Shown piece after piece: positions 56,829 through 64,000 of a stretch of DNA of 64,000 bases. How positions within the stretch are numbered: position 1 is the stretch's first letter; each line of letters begins with the position of its first letter. A program made the position numbers and the translations under genes. This DNA comes from Bacillus pumilus. Lineage in GTDB: Bacteria > Bacillota > Bacilli > Bacillales > Bacillaceae. The notes beneath the pieces were generated by a model, which was not told the origin of the DNA, searched no databases, and saw only the letters and a program-made list of their open reading frames with translations. The stretch spans positions 3,873,400 through 3,937,399 of the forward strand of contig NZ_CP027116.1 in assembly GCF_003431975.1 (NCBI RefSeq), written 5' to 3'.

Positions 56829-57548
56829 TCAACCTTCTATTGGTGATTTATTAGGTGTTCCTGGTTTTCTAGGATATTTTTTTGGTGTTTGTTTCTTCTT
56901 TTCAATGACAATGATGTTCCGTTCGCTTTCTTCTAAAGGAAGAACAAAGGAATGCTTTTCAATAACCTCTCCCCCGAGGACAGTAACGGCTTTTTTCCCT
57001 GCTTGCATTTCTTCGTCAGCAGCAGATGCTTTTAATGCCACAAACAAGCCTTCCTTTTTTACAAGGGGCAGACATAGTTCGCTCAAGACGGATAAACGTG
57101 CAACCGCTCTAGCAGTGACAAGATCATAGCTTTCACGCTTTTCCTTACGCTGTCCAAACGTTTCCGCACGATCATGATAAAAAGTAGTATCTTGTAAGTT
57201 TAACCCTTTTGCTAACTCATTGAGAAACGTAATTCGTTTCTGAAGAGAATCAACAATGGTCACATGTAGATGAGGGAAGCAAATTTTAAGAGGAATGCTT
57301 GGGAAACCAGCACCAGCTCCAATATCACAAATCGTTGTCACTTTGTGAAAATCAATAAAAAATGCTGCTGAAATTGAATCATAAAAATGCTTTAAATACA
57401 CTTCTTCCTTTTCAGTAATGGACGTTAAATTCATCTTCTCGTTCCATTCTACAAGCATGTGGAAGTAAGTTTCAAATTGTTCAAGCTGCACAGGAGAAAG
57501 GGCCATCCCTTTCTCCTCTAGTGCTGCTGTAAATTGTTCAATGTTCAT
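56829..57548 (-). CDS. rsmG: 16S rRNA m7G527 methyltransferase RsmG (GidB)
   Basis: A 239-aa methyltransferase. SAM-binding [17 protein letters not shown] and LVTARAVA. Methylates G527 of 16S rRNA; its loss gives low-level streptomycin resistance. Directly follows mnmG. Confidence 0.97.
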   Translation of the reverse strand: MNIEQFTAALEEKGMALSPVQLEQFETYFHMLVEWNEKMNLTSITEKEEVYLKHFYDSISAAFFIDFHKVTTICDIGAGAGFPSIPLKICFPHLHVTIVDSLQKRITFLNELAKGLNLQDTTFYHDRAETFGQRKEKRESYDLVTARAVARLSVLSELCLPLVKKEGLFVALKASAADEEMQAGKKAVTVLGGEVIEKHSFVLPLEESERNIIVIEKKKQTPKKYPRKPGTPNKSPIEG

Positions 57549-57561
57549 GCCGACATCCTTT

Positions 57562-59448
57562 CTATTCTGCTATCTTCGCAATACGTCCCTGCTCTAAATA
57601 CACTAAAAGGATAGAAATATCAGCAGGGTTAACGCCTGAAATACGAGAAGCCTGTGCAACAGAAAGCGGTCGGACTTCTTTCAGTTTTTGTTTCGCTTCA
57701 GTTGCAATTCCTTTAATGGCATCATAATCAATACGATCAGGAATCTTTTTATTCTCCATTTTTTTCAGCTTTTCTACTTGTTGGAGTGACTTTTCAATAT
57801 AGCCTTCGTATTTAATTTGGATCTCTACTTGCTCACTCACATCAGAAGGAAGCAGTGTTTCAGCAGGAGCTAATGTCACGACAGATTCATAGTTCATTTC
57901 TGGACGTTTCATCAAATCACTTGCACGTATACCGTCCTTAAGCTCACTTCCACCTAATGAACGAATAAATTCTTGTGTTTCTGCTGTAGGTTTGATGATG
58001 ACAGAATATAAACGTTTTTTCTCTGCTTCAATGGCTTCTTTTTTCTGCTGGAATGCTTGGAATCTTTCTTCGGAAATTAATCCAATATGATGGCCAAGTT
58101 CAGTTAATCTTAAGTCCGCATTGTCATGACGAAGAAGCAGGCGATACTCTGCACGGGATGTCAAAAGACGATAAGGTTCATTTGTTCCTTTTGTGACAAG
58201 GTCATCAATGAGAACACCGATATATGCATCAGATCGGCTTAAAATGACTTCTTCTTTACCCAATGCTTTTCTTCCTGCATTAATACCTGCCATAATTCCT
58301 TGACCTGCTGCTTCCTCATAACCAGACGTACCATTAATTTGACCGGCTGTATATAATCCAGAAATTTTCTTCGTCTCAAGTGTAGGCCACAACTGAGTAG
58401 GTACAATTGCATCATACTCGATGGCGTAACCCGCTCTCATCATTTGTACATTTTCAAGTCCTGGGATGGTTGAAAGCATACGCTGCTGTACATCCTCCGG
58501 AAGACTTGTAGACAACCCTTGAACATAAACTTCCTGCGTATTACGACCTTCTGGCTCTAAGAAAATTTGATGTCTCGGTTTGTCATTGAAACGAACCACT
58601 TTATCTTCAATAGATGGACAGTATCTAGGACCAGTTCCTTTAATCATACCTGAATACATTGGAGAACGGTGAAGATTCTCATCAATAATTTGATGTGTTT
58701 CTAAACTCGTATATGTTAACCAGCATGGCAGCTGATCTGTGATATATTCAACCGTTTCATAGGAGAACGCCCGCGGGACATCATCACCTGGTTGAATTTC
58801 TGTTTTACTATAGTCAATCGAGTGACTATTCACTCGAGGAGGTGTTCCTGTTTTAAAACGAACCAAATCGAACCCTAACTCTGCTAGGTGATCCGATAAT
58901 TTGATTGATGGCTGCTGGTTATTAGGACCACTTGAATACGATAGATCCCCTAAAATAATGCGGCCTTTTAAGAAAGTCCCAGTCGTTAACACAACAGACT
59001 TCGCACGATAATTCGCACCTGTTTGTGTAACAACACCTTTACATTCATCATCTTCTACAATTAAATGATCCACCATACCTTGCAGCATGGTCAAGTTTGG
59101 TTCATTTTCCATTGTTTTTTTCATTTCATGCTGATATTGGAACTTATCTGCTTGCGCTCTTAACGCACGGACAGCAGGTCCTTTCCCCGTATTCAGCATG
59201 CGCATTTGAATATGCGTCTTATCTATATTTCGTGCCATTTCTCCGCCTAGTGCATCAATTTCTCTGACGACAATCCCTTTTGCAGGGCCGCCTACGGACG
59301 GATTACATGGCATAAAAGCAACCATATCGAGGTTGATAGTCAATACAAGTGTTTTAGCGCCCTGTCTTGCAGAAGCAAGAGCAGCCTCAACTCCAGCATG
59401 ACCGGCACCCACGACGATTACGTCATAATTGCCAGCTTCATAACCCAT
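57562..59448 (-). CDS. mnmG: tRNA uridine carboxymethylaminomethyl-modification enzyme MnmG (GidA)
   Basis: A 628-aa FAD-binding protein that with MnmE installs the C5 modification on wobble U34 of tRNA. Dinucleotide fold [50 protein letters not shown] and a helical C-terminus. Fourteen-base gap to rsmG; starts 18 bases after mnmE. Confidence 0.98.
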   Translation of the reverse strand: MGYEAGNYDVIVVGAGHAGVEAALASARQGAKTLVLTINLDMVAFMPCNPSVGGPAKGIVVREIDALGGEMARNIDKTHIQMRMLNTGKGPAVRALRAQADKFQYQHEMKKTMENEPNLTMLQGMVDHLIVEDDECKGVVTQTGANYRAKSVVLTTGTFLKGRIILGDLSYSSGPNNQQPSIKLSDHLAELGFDLVRFKTGTPPRVNSHSIDYSKTEIQPGDDVPRAFSYETVEYITDQLPCWLTYTSLETHQIIDENLHRSPMYSGMIKGTGPRYCPSIEDKVVRFNDKPRHQIFLEPEGRNTQEVYVQGLSTSLPEDVQQRMLSTIPGLENVQMMRAGYAIEYDAIVPTQLWPTLETKKISGLYTAGQINGTSGYEEAAGQGIMAGINAGRKALGKEEVILSRSDAYIGVLIDDLVTKGTNEPYRLLTSRAEYRLLLRHDNADLRLTELGHHIGLISEERFQAFQQKKEAIEAEKKRLYSVIIKPTAETQEFIRSLGGSELKDGIRASDLMKRPEMNYESVVTLAPAETLLPSDVSEQVEIQIKYEGYIEKSLQQVEKLKKMENKKIPDRIDYDAIKGIATEAKQKLKEVRPLSVAQASRISGVNPADISILLVYLEQGRIAKIAE

Positions 59449-59465
59449 TTCTTATGTTCCTCCCT

Positions 59466-60845
59466 TTACTTTCCTAAACAGAATTGAGAGAATAACTGAT
59501 CAATCAAACTTTCATGAACAGCATCCCCAATAATTTCACCTAGCTGTTCCCAGCAGCGTGTTAAATCTATTTGAACAATGTCGATCGGTATATCCATTTC
59601 AATTCCTTCAAGAGCATCCTCAATAGATTGTTTTGCTGCCTGAAGGAGAGCAATATGCCTTGTATTACTTACATACGTTAAATCTCCACTTTCAATTGAG
59701 CCAGTGAAGAACAATGATTGAATCGCCATTTCAAGCTCATCAATGCCTTTTTCTTGTAATAATGATGTGGTGACCACCGGACGATCCTTCGCTAACTGCT
59801 TGACCTTATCTACATCAAGCTTAGGCTCAAGATCTGTCTTATTCACAATTACGATGATATCCATACCTGAGACAGCCTCAAAAAGCTTTATATCTTCTTC
59901 TGATAATTCTTCGCTATAATTGAGCACGAGTAAAATCAAGTCAGCTTCTTTTAAGACCTGTCTAGACCGTTCAACCCCTATACGCTCAACAATGTCCTCA
60001 GTCTCACGTATCCCAGCAGTATCAACTAGACGAAGAGGTACACCTCTTACATTCACATATTCCTCAATGACATCTCTCGTAGTTCCAGGAATATCTGTCA
60101 CAATCGCCTTTGTTTCCTGTACAAGACTATTCAACAAGGAAGACTTTCCAACATTCGGCCTTCCTATAATCACAGTAGATAAGCCCTCTCGAAGAATTTT
60201 CCCCTGCTGAGAAGTCATGAGCAGCGACTCAATTTCTTTTTTGACCGATGTCGCTTTTTCCACTAAAACGCGATGTGTCATTTCTTCAACATCGTCATAC
60301 TCAGGATAATCAATATTGACTTCTACATGCGCCAGTGTTTCCAGGATCTCGCCGCGCAGCCGCTGTATCAAACCGGAAAGGCGTCCCTCCATTTGAGTAA
60401 TTGCTACGTTCATCGCACGATCTGTCTTTGCCCGAATCAAGTCCATGACGGCCTCTGCTTGCGAAAGATCTATTCTTCCATTTAAGAAAGCACGTTTTGT
60501 GAACTCACCTGGCTCCGCTAATCTTGCTCCTTCTCTTAAAGCAAGCTGCAATACTTTATTGACCGTAACAATTCCGCCATGGCAGTTGATCTCAATAACG
60601 TCTTCTCTCGTAAATGTTTTTGGCGCTCGTAGTACTGACACCATGACCTCTTCTATTACTTGATCAGTACTTGAATCTACAATATGACCATAATGAATGG
60701 TATGAGAATCCACTGAAACAAGTTTTTTCTCCTTCGGCCCTCTATACATCCGATCAGCGATTTGTACCGCATCAGGCCCGCTTAAACGAATAATCGCAAT
60801 TGCTCCTTCACCCATCGGCGTAGAAATTGCTGCAATTGTATCCAT
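59466..60845 (-). CDS. mnmE: tRNA modification GTPase MnmE (TrmE/ThdF)
   Basis: A 459-aa GTPase. The N-terminal folate-binding domain starts [20 protein letters not shown]. Helical domain, then G domain with [26 protein letters not shown], and the C-terminal CLGK with catalytic Cys. Partner of MnmG. First gene of the mnmE-mnmG-rsmG-noc block. Confidence 0.98.
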   Translation of the reverse strand: MDTIAAISTPMGEGAIAIIRLSGPDAVQIADRMYRGPKEKKLVSVDSHTIHYGHIVDSSTDQVIEEVMVSVLRAPKTFTREDVIEINCHGGIVTVNKVLQLALREGARLAEPGEFTKRAFLNGRIDLSQAEAVMDLIRAKTDRAMNVAITQMEGRLSGLIQRLRGEILETLAHVEVNIDYPEYDDVEEMTHRVLVEKATSVKKEIESLLMTSQQGKILREGLSTVIIGRPNVGKSSLLNSLVQETKAIVTDIPGTTRDVIEEYVNVRGVPLRLVDTAGIRETEDIVERIGVERSRQVLKEADLILLVLNYSEELSEEDIKLFEAVSGMDIIVIVNKTDLEPKLDVDKVKQLAKDRPVVTTSLLQEKGIDELEMAIQSLFFTGSIESGDLTYVSNTRHIALLQAAKQSIEDALEGIEMDIPIDIVQIDLTRCWEQLGEIIGDAVHESLIDQLFSQFCLGK

Positions 60846-61202
60846 TTCTCATTCACCTCTTTCTCTAATTAATAGACATTCTTTATCTATTAAATGGACA
60901 TTGTCCATCTCTATATCAAAAACGCTTAATCCAAAATTTAAAGATACCATAAATGAAAGCGAAGTGAAAGTGTTCCAAATCTAATTATCCACAGCTTTAC
61001 ATCCTATCTATTTTAACACTTAACTTATCCACATGTGAATAACGACGTTCTTCACTTATCTTCACATCTTACACCGAAAACCAATAAATTTAAACGCCTT
61101 GCTCCTCTTACTGACTTGTAAAAATGGCATTTTCCATTCATTTCACACACTAACTTTTTAGAAATAAAGGATGAATCTGCTATAGAAAGACAATTTTTCA
61201 AT
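60846..61202. other. mnmE-jag intergenic region with DnaA boxes
   Basis: A gene-free gap. It holds two perfect DnaA boxes TTATCCACA (60985-60993 and 61025-61033) and one with a single mismatch, TGTGAATAA (61034-61042), immediately abutting the second. This is a small DnaA-binding cluster about 3 kb from the dnaA-proximal origin. It also must contain the mnmE promoter, for which I see no strong consensus, and a short inverted repeat ATGGACATTGTCCAT near 60894. Confidence 0.75.
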
Positions 61203-61243
61203 AAAAAAAGACTAAAATCCAGCTTTGCTGAATCTTAGCCTTT
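61203..61243 (-). terminator. Terminator of the spoIIIJ-jag operon
   Basis: On the minus strand GGCTAAGATTCAGC pairs with GCTGGATTTTAGTC, then TTTTTTT. Confidence 0.88.
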
Positions 61244-61246
61244 CTG

Positions 61247-61870
61247 CTATTTTTTATACAGCACCACAACATGACGTTTACTGCCTGTATCTTCCGATGC
61301 TGTTGCAAGTTCCTTAGAAAATGCGGCAATTGTATCATGAATCACTTTTCGTTCATTCGAAGGCATCGGTTCTAAATGAACCTTTCTCTTCGTTTTTAAA
61401 ACTCGGTTTGCTGTCTTGAGAGCATATTGTTCAAGTGCTTCTTGTCGCTTCTTCCTATAATCTCCAATATCAATGGTAATATGATGATACTGATCAGAAT
61501 AACGATTAAACACTAACTGTACCAATGTTTCTAAAGAGTACAAAGTTTGTCCTCTTTTTCCAATCATTAATGACGTTTTATCTCCATCAATGTGGAAAGC
61601 AATCTTTTTCGGTTCCTGTTTGGAAATAATCTTCGCTTTAGGATCAATGGATTTAACAATATTATCTAAATACTGTGTAGCTAATTTAAGAGCATTTCTC
61701 TTTTCTATCAATTTGACTACAGCTTGTCTTTTACCAAATAATCCCAAAAAACCTTTATTTCCTTCGTCTACTATCTTGATATCTACTTCTTCTTTTAGAA
61801 GCTGAATTTGTTTAAGTCCGGAATCTACTGCTTCTTCGATTGTGCGACCGACAGCAGTTATTTCCTTCAT
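61247..61870 (-). CDS. jag: RNA-binding protein Jag (KhpB)
   Basis: A 207-aa protein with Jag-N domain ([38 protein letters not shown]), a KH domain ([20 protein letters not shown]) and a C-terminal R3H domain ([13 protein letters not shown]). Binds RNA with KhpA and affects division. Overlaps the spoIIIJ stop by four bases. Confidence 0.96.
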   Translation of the reverse strand: MKEITAVGRTIEEAVDSGLKQIQLLKEEVDIKIVDEGNKGFLGLFGKRQAVVKLIEKRNALKLATQYLDNIVKSIDPKAKIISKQEPKKIAFHIDGDKTSLMIGKRGQTLYSLETLVQLVFNRYSDQYHHITIDIGDYRKKRQEALEQYALKTANRVLKTKRKVHLEPMPSNERKVIHDTIAAFSKELATASEDTGSKRHVVVLYKK

Positions 61871-62643
61871 TTTTTATTCCCGCCAGCGTTTTCTTTTGTA
61901 TCTAATTTTACTTGAGGTGTTTTAATCACTAAAGTTTGAATGATCATGAAAATATTCCCTACAACCCAGTACAATGAAAGTGCGGCTGGGAAACTAATAG
62001 CAAATACAATAATCATAATCGGCATCACCCATAGCATAATAGCCATTTGAGGGTTGTCCGAAGGATTTCCTGCCATCATCAGCTTTTGCTGAATGAAAGT
62101 CGCGACACCCGCAATAATTGGTAATAAGAACAACGGATCTGGACTACCTAAGTCAAACCATAAGAATGTATGCTTTTTAATTTCTGCTGTTCTCATAATC
62201 GCATGGTAAAAACCAATTAGAATTGGCATCTGAATTAAAATTGGGAAACAGCCAGCTAAAGGATTGACACCATTTTTTTGGAAAAGGGCCATTGTTTCCT
62301 GTTGAAGCTGCTGTTGAGTTTTTTGATCTTTAGAGCTATATTTTTCACGAAGCTTTTTCAATTCAGGCTGCAATGCTTGCATCGCTTTTGTACTTCTTAA
62401 CTGCTTAATCATTAATGGTAAAATGAGCAAGCGGATTAACAGTGTAACAATAATGATCGCAACACCGTAGTTTTCACCAGTCAAATTCGCCATGTACGTG
62501 ATTAATTGAGATAGAGGGTACACAATATACGAATTCCAAAATCCCTTACTATCTGATGTGATTGGTTCATTGATTTGTGTACAACCAGCCAATAGAACCA
62601 ACACGCCAATCAAGCTAAATATTAGTAATAATCGCCTTTTCAA
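61867..62643 (-). CDS. spoIIIJ: Membrane protein insertase SpoIIIJ (YidC1/OxaA)
   Basis: A 258-aa lipoprotein insertase. Signal with lipobox VLLAGC, then five membrane segments with the YidC core ([51 protein letters not shown]). Needed for membrane protein insertion and, in B. subtilis, for forespore SigG activity. I choose the TTG at 62643, seven bases after GGGAGG; a TTG three bases earlier and an ATG at 62658 are alternatives. Confidence 0.95.
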   Translation of the reverse strand: MKRRLLLIFSLIGVLVLLAGCTQINEPITSDSKGFWNSYIVYPLSQLITYMANLTGENYGVAIIIVTLLIRLLILPLMIKQLRSTKAMQALQPELKKLREKYSSKDQKTQQQLQQETMALFQKNGVNPLAGCFPILIQMPILIGFYHAIMRTAEIKKHTFLWFDLGSPDPLFLLPIIAGVATFIQQKLMMAGNPSDNPQMAIMLWVMPIMIIVFAISFPAALSLYWVVGNIFMIIQTLVIKTPQVKLDTKENAGGNKK

Positions 62644-62807
62644 CAAGATTCCTCCCATTACTTCAAACTTTATTTAAGTTGGAATTGATTACGAAAGTGA
62701 CTCACCTAATCAGTATGGTAACATTTTTTCATTACAAAGTGGTGGTTTCATTTTAATTCACTAGATGAAGGAAGCGCTTTTAAAAATTGATTCAACGAAA
62801 GTTTCTA

Positions 62808-63167
62808 TTACGAAGACTTTTTCGGTTGTTGTTGATAAACAGCGGATTTTCTAAATAAATGTTGGAGAGACTTCTTTGTTTCTTCAAAGGTCAATTCACT
62901 CGCTGGTTTTCGTGCAATGACAATGTAGTCTTTTTCTTGCTTTAACTTATGACCTTCCTCTAAAAACACTTGGCGGACCAGTCGTTTAATTCGATTTCTC
63001 ATGACTGCATTACCAATTTTCTTACTGACAGACAATCCTAAACGAAGTTCATCTTGATTTGGTTGATCCAGCTGGTAAATAACGAATTGGCGATTCGCCA
63101 TTGATTGACCTTTTTTGAACACTTTTTGAAACTCTTCATTTTTTTTTAGCCTGTTTCGCTTCTTCAT
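62808..63167 (-). CDS. rnpA: Ribonuclease P protein component RnpA
   Basis: A 119-aa protein subunit of RNase P; aids the catalytic RNA in maturing tRNA 5' ends. Begins [20 protein letters not shown]; the RNR box [19 protein letters not shown] is intact. ATG at 63167 is chosen; a GTG at 63179 would add four residues but overlaps GGAG. Confidence 0.96.
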   Translation of the reverse strand: MKKRNRLKKNEEFQKVFKKGQSMANRQFVIYQLDQPNQDELRLGLSVSKKIGNAVMRNRIKRLVRQVFLEEGHKLKQEKDYIVIARKPASELTFEETKKSLQHLFRKSAVYQQQPKKSS

Positions 63168-63216
63168 GTTTTCTTCCACTCCGATAAAAACTGACAGTTC
63201 ATTTACGATTTTATGT

Positions 63217-63245
63217 AAAAAAGACCACTGACATTATTCAGTGGC

Positions 63246-63246
<1 letters not shown>
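63217..63246 (-). terminator. Terminator/attenuator between rpmH and rnpA
   Basis: On the minus strand CCACTGA and TCAGTGG pair around ATAATG and are followed by TTTTTT, immediately after the rpmH stop. It should let only part of the transcription continue into rnpA, matching the far larger need for L34. Confidence 0.8.
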
Positions 63247-63380
<134 letters not shown>

Positions 63381-63425
63381 TTATGACACCTCCCTGAGGA
63401 ATAGCTGTTTAAGACAGTCTAACTC

Positions 63426-63455
63426 ATTATATTTGTGTAACCCATCGATTGTCAA
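63426..63455 (-). promoter_or_regulatory. rpmH promoter
   Basis: Perfect TTGACA and TATAAT with an 18-base spacer, reading toward rpmH about 45 bases before its start. Confidence 0.9.
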
Positions 63456-63582
63456 TATCAATGATAAAACTCTTATTATCAACCTTATAAGCATAACATA
63501 AGTTATCAAACGAAGAAACCTTCTTTTTCAGTTTCCAGCATTTTATTCTTTTTTTCCTCCTAAAAGGCCTTCAAATCTAGAG

Positions 63583-63846
63583 TGTGGATACTTTTCCGGC
63601 ACATTTAGACTATCCACACCCATTATCGACATTTTTTTCACACAAATAACCGATGTGGATAATTATTTTTCAACAGGATGTAAAGTGTGTGGATAAGTTT
63701 GTGACACCCATTGCGCCATCTCGTTTATTTTGATATTATATTTGTGTTTTAACTCTTAATTACTTATCTGACCTATTTATGTTATCCACAAATTGTGGAT
63801 AAGCTGTGGAAAGTTATTACACAGGGTGTTGAATTGTTTATCCACA
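63583..63846. other. oriC: Origin region upstream of dnaA: DnaA-box cluster
   Basis: Perfect 9-mers TTATCCACA or its complement lie at 63654-63662, 63688-63696 and 63794-63802 (complement strand) and at 63782-63790 and 63838-63846 (plus strand). One-mismatch boxes lie at 63583-63591 and 63610-63618. The region between rpmH and the window end has no gene. It is the dnaA-upstream half of the bipartite Bacillus oriC; the unwinding element lies beyond dnaA and is not in the window. Confidence 0.93.
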
Positions 63847-63858
63847 GACTGTGTAATT

Positions 63859-63866
63859 TGTCGAAA
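63859..63866 (+). promoter_or_regulatory. Spo0A box in the origin region
   Basis: TGTCGAAA within TTTGTCGAAAA matches the 0A-box core TGTCGAA. It lies 13 bases after the last DnaA box; Spo0A binding near oriC can restrain initiation during sporulation. Confidence 0.5.
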
Positions 63867-63979
63867 AGACGTTTTTCTACTATATTAATTGTTTTCAACA
63901 ACGTATGTGCACGAATGGTTATGACCATTTGCTCTTTTTCGTGTTCTATAACAGTTTGATACTGGTCATTTTAAAAAGA

Positions 63980-63992
63980 AAAGGAGGGGGGA
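63980..63992 (+). promoter_or_regulatory. dnaA ribosome-binding site
   Basis: AAAGGAGGGGGGA at the right edge is a strong ribosome site. The dnaA start codon is expected within a few bases beyond the window. Confidence 0.75.
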
Positions 63993-64000
63993 GAAGCCTT

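Overview
The window is the replication-origin-proximal part of a Bacillus chromosome. Gene order and protein sequences fit the Bacillus pumilus group (B. pumilus/safensis/altitudinis) best: it keeps the Bacillus subtilis order from walRK through purA, dnaC, rplI, gdpP, ppaC, rpsF-ssbA-rpsR, ychF, yyaC, spo0J-soj, noc, rsmG, mnmG, mnmE, jag, spoIIIJ, rnpA and rpmH up to the dnaA-proximal origin. Most of these genes lie on the minus strand, reading away from dnaA, whose start lies just past the right edge. The species is inferred from synteny and from memory of family sequences, not from a database search.

Left part (1-10.9 kb): the 3' end of walK is cut by the window edge. It is followed by walR, four tRNA genes (Lys, Glu, Asp, Phe), a peroxiredoxin, a DUF418 membrane-protein pair, purA with a PurR-box pair, a TetR regulator divergent from a CYP109-type cytochrome P450, yycE and the replicative helicase gene dnaC.

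Accessory block (10.9-31.2 kb): between dnaC and yycC sits about 20 kb of accessory DNA. Its first part holds two near-identical tandem genes of unknown function and a divergent secreted-protein gene. The 109-bp gap between them carries back-to-back matches to the motility sigma factor SigD promoter (TAAA-N15-CCGATAT type). The second part is a complete Fur-controlled bacillibactin locus: an esterase, dhbA, dhbC, dhbE, dhbB, dhbF and an mbtH-like gene in one operon, then the regulator btr, a FeuA-like binding lipoprotein and a second esterase. DhbF adenylation-domain residues read as glycine (module 1) and threonine (module 2), as expected for bacillibactin.

Middle (31.2-46.3 kb): yycC, yycB, the yybS-gdpP-rplI operon, ppaC, the ECF sigma/anti-sigma pair sigV-rsiV, a racemase-like gene, a spore-type catalase gene broken by one missing base, a quinone-stress operon (ring-cleaving dioxygenase, mhqD, flavodoxin-like quinone reductase) with two MhqR-type operators, and an OpuF-type compatible-solute ABC transporter with a fused permease/binding protein.

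Right part (46.3-64 kb): ribosomal and replication/segregation genes. Inserted among them are an unusual two-gene unit (a lipase-fold protein lacking its nucleophile, plus a coiled-coil partner) and a YycO-like secreted papain-fold protein between soj and noc. Three parS sites for Spo0J (in walK, upstream of ppaC, and inside spo0J itself), one DnaA-box cluster between mnmE and jag, and a dense cluster before dnaA mark this as the origin domain.
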